Shown one piece after another: positions 13,801-28,800 of a DNA stretch of 64,000 bases (position 1 is its first letter; the number at the start of each line of letters is the position of its first letter). The DNA is from Pomphorhynchus laevis. Lineage: Eukaryota; Acanthocephala; Palaeacanthocephala; Echinorhynchida; Pomphorhynchidae. Location of the stretch: assembly GCA_012934845.2 (NCBI GenBank), contig WNNJ02002175.1, positions 40,730 through 104,729 of the forward strand, given 5' to 3'. The position numbers were made by a program, and so were the translations under genes. The notes beneath the pieces are model-generated. The model saw only the letters and a list, made by a program, of their open reading frames with translations. It was not told the DNA's origin and did no database searches.

Positions 13801-16800
13801 TTCAGTTTTGATGTCTTCAAATTATTGTGTATAGTCTATTGAGGAAACTTAGATGATGTTTAACTTAAGTACTTATTTGATCCCTTTTTTCTAAAAATGT
13901 GCTCTGATTGCGCTTAGTTAAAATCAATAAGTTAAATTGAATATTATTACCTGTTATTATTTATTAGTGGAGAGAGTGAAGAAAAATATTTATTTAATCG
14001 AATTTTCAGTAGCCTATTGCTATCATCTTCAGGAGTAAATGTTACAAAATATTTTTACGTAAAAATATTTTTGTAACATTTACTCCTGAAGATGATAGCA
14101 ATAGGCTACTGAAAATTCGATTAAATAAATATTTTTCTTCACTCTCTCCACTAATAAATAATACAATATGAGTGAACAATCAATTTATAATATACTACAT
14201 GTTATCTATTCATCACTTTATCACTTAAGAGTTTAATTGTTTTGTACTTCAAACATGTATTACGTTTTTATTGGAATTCTAGATGTCTTTTATAACTAGC
14301 CTTATATTTTATTCTAGTTTACATTTTTAGAAGGGCAATTGTACTATCCGAGTGTACATTCTAATAAATATCTACTAAATTGAAAATAAGAATCATAAAA
14401 AAGAATCACGTAAAATAATCATGTAAAAACTTACCGTCAATTTTATTCCATAGATTCACGATAAGTTTATTTATTGAATATATGTACAAAATGTTTGAAT
14501 TATTGAGTGATGTCCGATGTACTGCACATCGGACATCACTCAATGCCGATGTCCAACACATTACACCATATCTAAGGAAATTTTATTTAGTAAGATGCTA
14601 TAAAACGATATTGTATCATTAATTGATTATACCAACTTTGTAGTTTACAACAAATTGTTTGATTGCAGATCTGTTTTCTTAAAGGTATTAACTCCATTCA
14701 AATGATATTCCTTACATTAAATTTATTAACTTTAATTTTAACAGCAAAAATTATAAAAAGAATAATGAATATTATAAAAAAATATTTAACGTATTTAATA
14801 TTTTATGTTATTTTGAATATTTTTTTCGAATATTTTATATTGTATTTTTAGATTGAAAATTCGAAGCGTTTGAAACAAGAGATCAACGACTTGCGTAGTA
14901 AAATTGATATACTAACAGTTGAACATGACGAAGAATCTGGTGCCATTAGAAGACGATTTCAAGATCAAACTGCCGACCTTACTAGCCAGTTAGAGTCTAC
15001 TTTAAAAGCCCGGAGCAGGTAAATTTATGGTTATGATATATTTGTAGTTAAAGCTGACGTTTTCAGTCATTTTCGTTTTAAATTTATCTCACAAAAACTG
15101 TATCTTAAGTGTTCTAAATATTTTGTATATTTTGTATTTTGAAAAACTCAAATAACTACTTGCTGATTAAATGGCCTTTCATTAAAGATTTTAACTTTCT
15201 AAATGAAATTAATTTATTATTGAAATTCTATATTTTACTTTTTGGTCAAACACTATTTGATTGAATTATCGCATTTTATGTAAATTTATTGAAATGCACT
15301 TTAAATTATCCACTAAATACGAAACTACTTGATTCGTGAGCGTATTTATTTTAAGGTTGGAAAAGGAGAGCAAGCAATATCTAATAGAAATTGAAGATCT
15401 ACGTACCGAAATAGAATCCATCAGCAAAGCTAAGGTTTATTAATTAAAGGGCGTACAGTAATTTGTCACTAACGAACTATGCCTTAAGAACCAAGCAGCT
15501 ACAATGTGCAGGGAAATGGAAACACGTTACCAAGAGTGTCAACATAAATTAGATGACATATTAATTCAGTTAAATGATGCCAATGAAGTTAAGCGGAAGC
15601 TCATTGATCAAAATCAAGAGTATCTGCGTCGTTTGGAAACGACTGAATTTGAACTTACTCAGACTAAAAGTGTTTTCAAAAGGACAATGTATGAGCTAGA
15701 CGAAACTAGAACCAGCCTGGAGAGCGAAATAGTTGTATGTATTAGTTTTGTCACAATTTTGTTTTTATTATTTTGTTCGTATCAATTCTATTTGGATGAT
15801 GCAAAATCTGATTCTTTCATAAGTATCTATCAAATAAATGTGCATGCATCTAAATAAATATGATAGCAAATACAAAACGTTAGCTTTCGCAATCATTATT
15901 AAAATTTATGATATATTATTTATGGAATAAATAATATTTATTATTATTTATGAACATTATCATTTGAAAATATAAGAAATACTAAATTGAAATATTAAAT
16001 AAATACTTATTGGTCAAGGTGTCTTAATATCGAGAGGAATTTAAATGAAAATTATTGTTCACAAATTTTCGACTATTGCAATAGTCCTTTTCAAGTGTTA
16101 TGTTTTATAATAGTCTAAACATATTTGTGAACAAATATATCTTGTTTTATTATCCATTTCAATGCTCAAATGCTTTGTACAATATAAGAGTTCATCGAAC
16201 GTGTGATTGGACACTTATTTAATTATTACCATTATTTACCATTATTTTTAATTTATTAATAATATAAATCGGCTGATTTGTAATAATATAATCAACTGAA
16301 CTGATTATTAGATAGTAAGGTAAAATTTTGAGTTATAACATATTATCATTATATGTTATAATTTAATTTTTATTAATTAAAAATAGTGATATTAAAAATA
16401 ATAATTATTATTATTTAATATATACCTGATTTATTTCAAAAATTACATTCAAGGTATCCCGCAAATGGGCTTATTTAAAACAAACAAAATTAAAATAAGT
16501 ATTCATTTGATGTAATCACCGTCTCCGTATTGGAATGTTGCCAGAATGGCGCAGAATCTTCGATCTTGATGCTCTTAAGCAAGCCGATACCATTCTAGCC
16601 GAAGATATACCGATTGATGTGCGCAAAGCGCTCATCTCATCACTATAGTCTGTTCCTTTTTTATCTGCTATTTTTCTAGCTAAGTTCTTCAGCAAAGCAG
16701 ACGCTGCCGGTCCAATAGCGCCGTTGGTCGAAACTACGAATGGAGAAAAGGATGCATTTTCAATATCAATAATTCGTTCTTCGTATTTCGCTCGCTTTCT

Positions 16801-19800
16801 GCTTTCGTGATATTCAAATGCAGCGGATGGTGACTTAATGGTATAGGATGGTGCAAGATTAGTGAAGATACAAACGTCGATGAACGTTCGCTTCATCCTA
16901 ATTCCAAAAAGTCCATTGCATACAATATCTGCTCGAGCTTCAGGTGTGCGAGTTGTCGTACTGGTCAAAAAGTTGTAGCATTCGGGTACTGCTGACAGGC
17001 ACGGTTCCAAGGCAACACAGCTACATGCAGTGGACAAATATCTAGATAGTGTATCTCGTATCTCGTTATGTCTAATTATTGTCAAAGCACCCCTACGACA
17101 CAATAACGCATGACAGCAAGACATCTCTGATCTACAGATGCATATACCCGATATGTTGTTTGGTGTCCATCCATACCGTGCTGCGACAGCATCTTGAAAT
17201 TCATAATGTGACAGGTGGAATGATTTAAACGATAGTGGACGGATTGTTAACCAGCTGGATGCGCCCTTCAAACTAGCGTACTGTAAAATATTTTTCGCAT
17301 CCTCGAATAATCTAACGATATCAGCTCTTTTGGCTCTGGCAGTGGCTAAGTTTGTGCTGGTTATAAGTCTTCGGGCCTCATATTGGGCATCAATTAATTC
17401 AGAAAAACTCAAATCTTTTGAGCAGTTGGACGTTAAAATTCTTGATGACTCAAACTGCGATACTGCTTCCACGATAGGAATTCTTATGCCAAGACCACCA
17501 ACGGACGTTGGTAATGCAATAATTTGCTTCTGCATGTCAGATAGTTCGGTGTTGACAAGTATTTGTACAAATTGCCTATAAATCTCATCGTGTAATGGTT
17601 GCATGCTTTCAGGAGTGATTTTGGTCGTCCTTGAAAGGTGTATCCACTTTGATTGGGATCCATATACGAATGAAGAATAAGCCGAGTGTGCATCAAACCT
17701 AGCAGCGTCAGTCAGATTAGTGATTAGAGGATAGACTTTGAAATCCGGCTGTGTACATCAGATTGTTTATATGTTGACGAACCAATAGGAGAACCAAGGA
17801 TAACCAACCCATCTGTCACGACTTCTATGCTCGTTCCTGTAAACGCTGACTTTGCGAGATTTTCATTATTAGGATGTATCAACAGCTTCGACTTTCCTGG
17901 ATTTACAATATAGCCGTAGTGGGAACCGTTGTCTGCAAGTCATTCCCACGCCTTGCGCAGTGTAGATACGCTACCAACAAAGGAAGGATCATCCGCATAC
18001 CATCTCTGGAAAAGGCCAGGAACTGAGGCTTGTAGACGATGAATAAGCACCAACGAAGATACGGCAAAAGCCGCCATTGCCAAAGGGTCCCCTTGTGTTA
18101 GGCCTTCTTGTGCCATGATAATATCGCCTTCCCCGATAAGCTGCGTATTATGTGAATATGTATTGTAAAGTGGCACAGATAAAGCTGGACATACCATCCC
18201 AACATTTGCCAGTAATAGTTTCCTATTGACACAATTGAAAGCATTCGCTGCATCGATAGCAAGTAAGCCAACCATATTGCTTCTCGAGAATTGACTGTTT
18301 ATGCTACAAATCGCATATTCAATACCTGCCTGCTGACCGGCACAAAGTTGCATAACGCCTGCTACTGCTTGCAATTTTGGGGAAGCAACTTCGAGAATAA
18401 CTTTACCAATCAATCGTCGGATGACCTCGCTAACTCCTATTGACCTAATCCCTGGTTTTTTATTGAGTGCGATTATCTTGCTGGCCGTGAATGCCTCCAT
18501 ATGGGTGGGGTTTATTGCTTCTGTGGCAATTTTATAAGCCATGTCAGCTAAAACATCGGCATGACGTTGCGAGTGAGTCTTGAAACTGCTCAATAACGTT
18601 TTCATTATAACAGCAGTCATTCCTGATGGACCCGCACCGCCTTGTAATTTTTTAGCAGCTTTATTTATCCTGGTTCTATCAATAACTGTGTATTCAACTG
18701 GCTGGTGAGAAATACTCCCACTGAGACTATTTTCTTGGAGAGCGACCGCTTCCACGTCTCTGGCAGCAGGATGAAAATCTAGCAGAATATTCTTAATCGT
18801 CTGTCCATTCAGTTCGTCGTTCATCTTGAACAAGGCTGGTTTGTCAGAATCTTTTATGGTAAGACTATTATGCGCACCTCTTGTGTTTCCGGATTGCATA
18901 AGCCGAGAAAATGATTTTAAGCAGTCATTGTGCTTCGTTCATGGTTTTCTAGTCTGAGCATTCACGGCATTTTGAAGAACAATACCTTCATCTCGCAAGG
19001 CTATGAAATCACCTTTCTGCCATGCATCCAAGCGTCTTTCAAGAGCCTTTCGCAATGCGGCTGTTTTTATCGTCGGTAATCTTTTGAGTAATAGCTGACA
19101 CATTACAGCTGCCTCTTTCAATGCAGTTGGTTGTTCAGGATGGTTGTTAGTGAATTTACTGTAAGCCGTAGTCAAAAGGTCCACGAACCTATTACTGGCA
19201 TCACAAATTGGGGGATGAAAGAGGTTTGGTCTCCATGTTCTAATTTCGTCATAAATTATTGATATGATTAGTAGATGAAGAAGACATGTTATTAGCGGTT
19301 TGTTAGGAGCTGCCGTAATCTGAACGCTTGACAACGGTTGATTAATGTCGTCGCCAATAAACTCATTAGTGCGTGCATTTTGTCTCTCCATATTGATAGA
19401 AGGGCTGTTATTTGAGCAATTAGGCGCTGCACAGTTCGTACAATGCTTGTTAGCCTTGCGACACCGACAACCCTTGCAAACAGCATTCGGTCCATTACAA
19501 CCGCAACATCTAGGAAGTGCTGATGGCACGCCCTTTGGCATATTTTCAAGTTGTAGTTTGTGTTGTGTCAAGCTGGGCGATTGCATGTTAATTTATTTTG
19601 TGTTTTGAGGATTGTTTTGAGGATAAATAACAGCGAGTTGTAAGTAATGTAATTAGTGTAAGTAGTTAATAGGGATAACAGGATAGTTTAAACTCAGGAG
19701 GATTCTTTAAAAAGACCATTATTATTGTTATAATAATAACAATAGAGCAGATAGAACTTGCGATAATTACAGCGCCTGTATCCGAAATATAAGGAGTAGA

Positions 19801-22800
19801 GTCGGTTTTGCTTTAGCAAAAATGTCTTCGATGTCTATACGTGCTGCTCGTACGTCGAAAGTTTAGTCAGTTAGTCAGCATGGAACAAGACTTGATAACT
19901 ATTATCTGACTGTATTTGTATGTTTGTTAGAAACCATAATTTTTTTAAGGTATATAATAATAAAAATAAAATAATAATAATTTTATTGTTTCTAATTTAT
20001 AAATAGATACGACTAGATAAGTAAAGGTAAAATTTTGAGTTATAACATATTATATTTAATATCAAATAATAAAATATTCTGATTTGCAATGTCGATACTT
20101 CAGAGTTGAATAAGTTAAAGTAGATAGTTAAAATCGATTTTGGCGAACTCATCTTATGAATTCCTTTAGGAAGGTAGTCACAAGATAATTTAAAAAATAT
20201 AAATATACATTGAAATCTTCAGGATTTTGAATATAATGTTGACGTCTGGCTTAATAGAAGTAAGATACGCAGTCTTTTTATAATTTTGACATTTCATTCG
20301 TTAATCAAAATCCTCGAAAATTTACTACTGATACAGATAAAATAATTTAATTTATATTATAAATTAAACGAGACATTCATTTTTTAATTTTAAACTATTT
20401 TTTTTCTCATTTTGTATGCATATTTTTATATTTAAACATTTTGTAAAAATTATTATAAAAATTTATATTAAATGGTTAAACTATTTAAGTAATTAACCAC
20501 TTGATAATATTGAATGATTATTTTATTATTTGATATTAAATGATGTTTACATTATCATTTTATTATTGATATTTGCTAACATAATTTATAGTTATGTTAT
20601 AATCAAAATAAGAGATACTTATTAGGAAATGCTGTGTTATTTAACTCTAAATATTGATATTTAAATTTTGAATTAGTTATTTAAATATTTGAAATTCTAA
20701 TATTTAATATTTATTTAGACAATTTGTAAGTTTTGTCTAATAAACAGTACATGTTAAATATTTAAATATGTTCAACAAAGAGCACATCTAACATATCATT
20801 AGAAAATATTAATTTATATCTATTTTTGAATATATTAGTAGATGAAATATCATCAATAAATTTCTACAAATATAAATACTATTGTTCGTGGAATCATTTG
20901 ATATCGGGTTGTCAGCACCACAAAAGAAATTCAACAGTGAGATTGTCGCAAATGACAAAGTCACCGTTTCTAACTAATTGACTCTCATCAGTAGCCTGTA
21001 CTGCCCACAACTGGATTGAAGTTGGGTGAAAGGCTATATGGTGATTTGAAACAACGAAAGACTGTTGTTCTCTCGCAAAGACTGGGGTTTGCAACTGCAA
21101 GTATTCACCCGTCTGCATTAAGCACTGGAAAACCAAGCGCGTTGTGCAACAAGATACACACCAGTTAGCTACTGGATAATACAATGCAGCACTACGATGC
21201 ACTGCTCCTATGCATCACTATCAATAAATTTCCTCAAATATAAATACTATTGTTCGTGGAATCATTTGATATCAGGGTGTCAACACCACGAAAGAAATTC
21301 AACAGTGAAATTGTCGCAAATGACAAAGTCACCATTTCGAACTAGTTGGTCTCATCAGTAGCCTGTACTCCTTACAACTGGATTGAAGTTGGGATAAAGG
21401 CTATATGGTGATTCGAAATAACGAAAGTTCCTTGTTCCCTTGCAAAGACTATAACTGCAACTATTCACCCGTCTGCATTAAGTGCTGGAGAACAATGCCC
21501 GTTGCAGGCAGCATAATATTTTCTGTTTCAAACCCCAGTCTTTGCAATATTAAACTAATATTTTTGTTATTAATTCTACTCGTTATCGATTTATATGCCA
21601 TCAATCCATTGTCTCCATGATTACGATCTTTACGGCTATTACAGTTATAAAGTAAATTTTTAAGAAAATACATCGAAGTATTTTCATTAAAATAATTGTC
21701 ACGTTTTAATTTATATATTTTTAAAATATATAAATTATTTTAAAATAAATTATTTTATAAATTATTAAAATATTTTATATTTTAAGTGATAAAATTTGTT
21801 TTTGTCGATAGCACATACATCATGTAAAGGTGTATGTGTGATTGAAATTTTCCTGCTTAGTGTATATATTTGTAGTTTAACAACAGATGTTTTAGCAGGT
21901 TTTGTTTTAAGGTAAAATTGTCTGTTAAATATTAAACGTTTAAGTTACATTATCAAATTAAACTGCTTAAATTAATGTACAGTTGAGTTTTGTAAATTTT
22001 TGTGTATTTACCATACACGAATATCCCTTATATAATTTTTTGTTTCAAATATTTAGAACTCTCGAACATTGCAGTCGAATTTGAAAAATACTACAATGGA
22101 TTTGGAATCAACAAAGCTATCACTAGAAGATGAAATAGAACAGAAATCTGAAATTCAAAAGACCTTAGTTAGAACCCAAGAGGAAATGAAATTAGCAAGG
22201 GAGGAATATCAAAGAAATATCGATAACAGAATAGAAGAAATGGAAGATCTACGGTTTGTACAAGATTTTGAAGTCATTTTATTTATTTTAATTGTTTAAA
22301 ATCAAATATGTACTTGAATTTGGTTTCTTAAATTATCATGACCGTAGCGGTCGATTAAATTTGTTAAGTTATGATTAAAAATGATTTAAATGACCTAGCC
22401 ACATTTTAATTTATAAATACAATTAAATTCTTTAGCATGTGAAACAAATCATATAGCAGTTAAACATATTTAAAATTATATTCATTTTCTGATATTTTTT
22501 TCTGATATTATCTTATATTCATTATATGATATTTTTGAATATCAAATTCATTTCTTTTTATTTTGACAGCACTTTTTGCTGAATTGATCTAAATATTATC
22601 GATGTTATGTTTATATTGACCAGTCAATGATGAATCGGTTAATATTTACTGTGAATATTATCAAATACTCGCGTAATATTTACTTCAACAATTTTATCAA
22701 TCGCTTATATATTGTAGTAGTTTGTAGTTTTTACAAACTACTATTGTATTCTTTTATTTTACTGTAGCAAATTTCCGATTAGCCCTTCTTAATCAAACAT

Positions 22801-25800
22801 TGAAACGTACAAAACGTGTTGGCATTTACATGATGAAATAAACCCGGAAGAATTTAATCCAACATTATATTTACTTCAATGTCAGAAGATATTTAAATGC
22901 TTAAAACATCAGTGCAATTTCGGTCTTTGTGTAGAAGGCATATGTACGTTATAATTTTAACAAAACTTTTACCAATCTAAAATATGTTCCTATTGTCCTT
23001 TTATTATTTTCACAAATATAAAATTCACTTCGTTTGACACGAATACAATACCTATTTTATAATGTGATCATGTTGCTTTTAATATAATTTTAAGCTATAC
23101 CAATTTGTGAGCTAACTTTGTATCTAAAGGTCGTGCTTTCCTCTAGAGTAATTTTCTTTTTACTAAAGACCATTATATCATTTGATCATGTTTGCGATTA
23201 GTATCCGCGATTCATCAGTAATGTTGCAAGTAATTTGTTGCAACAAAATATTAGATTCTTACTATCAATTTACTTTTCTAAGCGTCGCTAGGAAATCAGC
23301 CATTTCCCAAATTTATTTTTGCTTGATCGTCACTTATTCTATCGTTAGTTAGCACAATTTTATGTCTTTTGCATGTGCAAATTAAGATTCCTGATTTAGA
23401 CATTAAGGTATATTGATAATCTTTTAAATCTAATTTTGTTGTCTACTTTAATTTGTTTTATAGACGGAAATTGAACAATCAAATTGTGGAGTTACAGGAA
23501 CAACTAACTGACTCACTTGCAAAGCTCAGCAACACAGAGAAAGCTAAATCGCGTCTACAAACACAAGTTGATAGTCTGTGGATCGATGTTGAAAACGTAA
23601 GTATAAATCGGATATTATTAATAGTCAATGATTTAAATACATCAGTTAAAGTATTTTAAAATGTAATACGCTTTAAAAATATTCGGCCTATATCATGTTA
23701 TTGCGAGTAAGATTCCTATTTATAATAACTCCAAGTTATTCGGAGGATTAAAATCCTTCAAAATATTTTAAAATAATCTTTTTGAATATTTTCATTTATA
23801 TTTTTTAAGTAATATATAATCACTAAAAAATTTTAAATTGCTTAAAAAATTGTCTTGGTGATTATATAATACTTACAATGAGCCACTGACAAAGCCGTAA
23901 CGCGTCGATAGCTTTGGCATAATTTTTTAATATGAAAATCTCAATTAGAGATTTTCTGCTGTTTTAAATTGATTCGAAAATGTTTTGATGTGGTTTATAT
24001 ACTGGAATATTAAGAACAAAACACACCTTTTTTATTTTGTGAAGTAATTACATGGTGCTAGCAGATAGTAAATAACGTTCTACGACACACAAACCCATTT
24101 TTATTCAAATTGCTTCATAATTCTACTCTATGAATAAAGTTCACATATTTGCGGCTATATAGATTTATTCAAGAAAGTTAAAATTTATTAAACAAATAAA
24201 AGTAGACAATAATCATATATAAGCAATTAGATATTTTTTAGAATTCAATTAGACAAAATTTATTAAAAAATAATTCCTTTCTCGTAATATCTTTTAAATT
24301 CGATTTATTGAACTCATAATTACTCGTTAAAATGCTAAGTTTAAGTTTTTGTTTTTAAGTTTAATATCTTAATTTTTAATGAATTCAGGTAATAACAAAG
24401 ATCTGCTTTAACATTATACCTAATATTTAAATTTTTCTAATTTTGTAAGCAAGCTTTTCATTATTTTAAGGACAAACAAGCTAACTTAATTCAAAATAAA
24501 TTTAAATTAATTAAATTTAATTTTTATGTAATAAAAATTGCAAATTAACATAATAATATGTTAATACAAATTGAAACAAAAATATTAATAATGATATTAA
24601 TAAATTCCAATGATATTAATATTGATACAAAAATATTATTAATTTTATTGCACATTTTCTTCAAAATAATCTGTTTTGTGGTCATTTACTGATCATTTAA
24701 TTTATGTTTCGAAAATAGTATCGTAAAAAGTCAGAGGAATATAGTAGAAAAGCGAAGGCATTGGAAAGTGAACTTGAAGAATACAAAGTGAAATACGACG
24801 AAGTTAGTGCCGAGCTCGAAGCCTCACTCCAAGCAACAAGAAACTATCAACTGGAATTAGCAAAACTTAAAGATGTAGTAAATCAACTTACTGAGCAAGT
24901 AGAGCTATCCCAAAGGGATCGACGAAGACTGCAAGGTTTGTGATACAACTTTAGTATTTTACATAATATTTACTCAGCAAATCGGCTAATGTAAATTAGC
25001 CAATTTGCTAATTATTAGTAATTTTATTTGCTATTAAAACTCAAATGAATTATCTAACTTTATTTATGCAAGTAAAATTTTATTAACTGATAATTATTAG
25101 ATTATTTAAAAGGTAAGATTATTTACATTCCAAATAATTAACATCATAAATAAAATAAAGTGATCTTACAAGTTTAATGTTGCTTTAAAGTGCATGTTTT
25201 AGTTATTCCTGTAATATCCCAGAAATTGATTATAGTATACATAACGATCTTAATTGGCAAACAGTTTAATTTTTTATAACGCGATTACATTTTCATGATC
25301 CGTTTTGAAGCTCAAATGTAATTTCAAGAGTTGTAAATATATTTTTTAAATTATCTACTAATATCTTGCTACAAAACTTATGCGTAGACTATAATCTACA
25401 ATTTATATAAATTGATCTACAATTTATAATCTACAATTTATCAATAAAATAATATTGTATTATTGAGCTTTTTATAATTAATACATTAGTAGAGATTAAG
25501 CAAAGTATGGTTTTTTTTCTTTTTCATTAATAACATTTTTCGCTTTGATAATTAAATATTTATTATTAAATAAATAAGTTAAATAAAATAAGTTAACTTA
25601 ATAAGTTGTTCATAAATAAGATAAGCCATATTTCTCATAAATAAGTTATTGATAATGGATTCTGTATTATAGTACAACTGCCATTTTAACTTTTTTTGCA
25701 AGCTTAAACTTTCGTAATGTATCATATTGTTCATAAATAAGATAAGCCATATTTCTCATGAATAAATAAGTTATTGATAATTGATTCTGTTCAACTGCCA

Positions 25801-28800
25801 TTTTAACTTTTTGGATGTAAAAAAAATTTTTAAACATATTAAACTTTCGTAGTGAGTCATATTGTTCATAAAGATTTATTAGTAGTTTTACGGTATTAAA
25901 AAATTATTTTATAATTTTCAAATATTATGACAACATTAATGTTTACATAAAAGATGAATTGGACGTTGTTCTCAGCCAAATTGAAGAGTTGCGATTAAGA
26001 ATTGTTGAACAGGAAAGAATTAGAAAATGCCTTGAAGCAGATAAGCTTTCTCTTGCATCTATTATCGACGATCTTAATGCAGAAATAGATGAAGAACGCG
26101 TCAAAGTAAACAACCTTAATATTCAACTTGAGCAATTACGTCTTGATATGGAGAGGCGTTTAGAAGACAAAGAGGCTGAAATCAATTCTTTGAGGTAACA
26201 TTTATAAATTAGTTGTCATGATCAGATTTAATACGTACCATTCTTTTTTATTTGTCTAATTATATAAAGTATATTGTTTCAATCAACGCAAATTTCGACT
26301 GGAAACGAACTCAATTCAACACAATTCATGAGACCATTGCTCACGTGATCATTTACGCCACAGTTTTCATACACGTTTATTGGAATTACACCATCTTCGG
26401 TGTATGATAGATACCTCTATGGTTTGAATCTGGATTGAAAACGCTGATACGTAACTGGAATAGCATCTACAGGATATACCGCTTCGATTCAACAAATCGT
26501 TCTGAATATAATGTTTGCCGAAATCAGCATGCTAGGCTTCGAGCTAAGAAAATACTTTTCTATGAATCCAAAATAATTACCTCAATCCACTCAGTCCCAA
26601 AAGTATTTTAGTCATGTGTCCACAATAGTAAATATATTAGGCCTCTTATATCGACTCTAAAGATCATCGACGATATTATCGACTCTATCGCAAAGATCGC
26701 AGACGTTTTTGCAGATACATTTTGGCTGGAAATAGACTATTGTCACAATTCGGGAGACCATTGCTTATATTAAAGCCACATTTTCATTCACGCCTATTGT
26801 AGTCACACCATCTTCCGTGTGTGATGAGCTAATGAGATTGTCGATTCATTTGTTTCCAGGACCAGATAACATTCACCTTTCAAGTCTAGCTTCTGATATA
26901 CTTGAAATGCGCTGTTGTTCCAGTATTTAAGAAGGGTGACATTCACCAATTATAATGTTAAATAAAATAAAATATTTGTAAATTAAATATAAGATTTTAT
27001 ATAAAATTAAGATTTTATATAATAAAATAAAATAAATATTTTATTTTTTAAAAAATATTAATAAAAATTAATTAAAATAAAATATTAATTAAAAATAAAA
27101 CTCAATTTTGATTAATTGACTAATAAATAACAATGATGTATGAGAATAAGAATTAGAGGTCATTAGGATGAATTGTTATGTAATCAGGTTTCGGCCCATG
27201 TTTCTCGACCCAACATAGCAAAAGGGCCAAATACATGCTAATGACATATTCCCTCTTATGAAATTCGATTATTTAGTGTACCTTATTCTAATACAAAGCA
27301 TATTGTTTAGATATTGGGACATACACTATTATACGGCACCTAAAGTCTATATAGTGAAAATCGAATGCTTGAATCCAAAATTCCATAGAGGCAAACATAA
27401 CAGATAACAGAGTCTACGTATTTCATTAATTTATAACGAGCTAAAGTTGAAGTAATTTATAAGTTTTTATAAGTTCCATCGTATTTGGTTGACAAGTTTA
27501 AATGTTAAATTCATATTCCAATGCCATTCAGTGATTTATTTTCTTCAAAAATAACTGATTTTTATTCATTTTTATAATTTGGAATTTCGAGGCAGATACA
27601 ATATACTGTCATACAATATCATCAATTAAAATACACATCAACATCTTGCTAAGAGACTGTCCGTAACAAATTAATATAGTAATAGTGAATACAACGTTTT
27701 TAATATTTACCGCCTATTAAGTTCATATGGTCCATAGGCCCACCTGACTTTGAGGGTCGGACCCGGTTCGCGATATGTTTTTTGGTGGCACACATTTAGT
27801 TGAAATTTTATTGCTTTAAATGTTTGCTTTGTCTAGAATTAATCATGCAAAGCAATTGGATAACCTTCAAGCTGAATTAGATGACGTTGAGATTCGCTCA
27901 AAGAACGAGATTCATCGTCTGAAAACAAAATTCCAAGCCGACATCGAAGAGCATATCAGAAATTACGAAAATCTAAAGAAAATAAAGAATGAAATAGAGC
28001 AGGCTAATAAGCGTTTACAGAATGCTCTTAAGGTTTGTTCTTTAAAATATAAACAAGTTGTTGGTTATCAATATACAGGAAGTAGAGGATCGTCTAGCCG
28101 AAGAAATGCATTGTCATGAAGCTACACGAACAGAACTACAAACACTCGATAAAAAGGCAGTAGCTATGAGATTGAGTATTGATGAATTACGATCTATGCT
28201 AGAACGAGTAAGTATTCTTCAATAGCTTTGACTATTCAGTTCATCTGGAACTTTACAAATCAAATTATTGTTTGTAAAATACTTTCATGTATTTAATCAT
28301 AAAATAGCAGTTGTTAAATGCCAGCTGCTGAGATGCAGTCTGTAACAAATTAACGGCATTGTAATTCATAATTATTTTATATTTATTAATATTAAGATAT
28401 TATTATTAATATTAATAATTTTAACGTTAATATTATGATAATATAATATAAGATCAATATAATATCATATAATATCAATATAATATTATTTATATAATAT
28501 TATATTATATATTATAATATCCTTAATATCCTTAATATAATACCCACAAGGATACAATCTCTTTTGTATCCTTGTGAGGTGTAAGGCGTAAGTGCTAAAT
28601 TGATACAGAAATGGAGTTACAAAGAAGTTATATTTGCTCTGTAGATGCGGATCAAGCAGACAAAATATCCTATCTCTAAATTCCAATTTAGGGCTATATA
28701 GAATCATTAAAATACTGAATATTTAATTGATTGAATTATTTCATCGTATTAAAACAGGTTCTTTCGTATCACACAACAGAGTTCTATTACAGTGAAAATT

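Larger units (their letters stand above)
16347..20023 (-). mobile_element. Non-LTR retroelement with restriction-like endonuclease, broken
   Basis: A 3.68-kb element on the - strand, bounded by an exact 30-bp direct repeat (16317-16346 and 20024-20053) that is probably its target-site duplication. Order on the - strand: cysteine-rich N-terminal domain, reverse transcriptase, C-terminal zinc knuckle, restriction-like endonuclease. That order is known for the R2/NeSL/CRE superclade of non-LTR retrotransposons. No poly(A) tail is evident at the 3' side. At least two coding breaks split it into three frames, so it is dead as it stands. It lies antisense in a paramyosin intron. A fragment of a related element is at 40771-42319. 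Confidence 0.8.
15735..22056 (+). other. Paramyosin intron, 6.3 kb
   Basis: Largest upstream intron. It holds a small inverted-repeat element, a 3.7-kb antisense retroelement and a duplicated SINE-like segment, listed separately. The rest (15860-16050, 20060-20850 and 21650-22050) is AT-rich with nothing I can identify. Confidence 0.65.

Noticed and set aside
19670-19687. Near match to the I-SceI homing endonuclease site (tagggataacagg...)
   Set aside because: Two bases differ in the last five, there is no homing endonuclease gene nearby, and a chance match in an AT-rich leader is plausible.
20912-21202. 96-codon - strand ORF
   Set aside because: It falls in a duplicated SINE-like repeat; the second copy of the repeat does not keep the frame.
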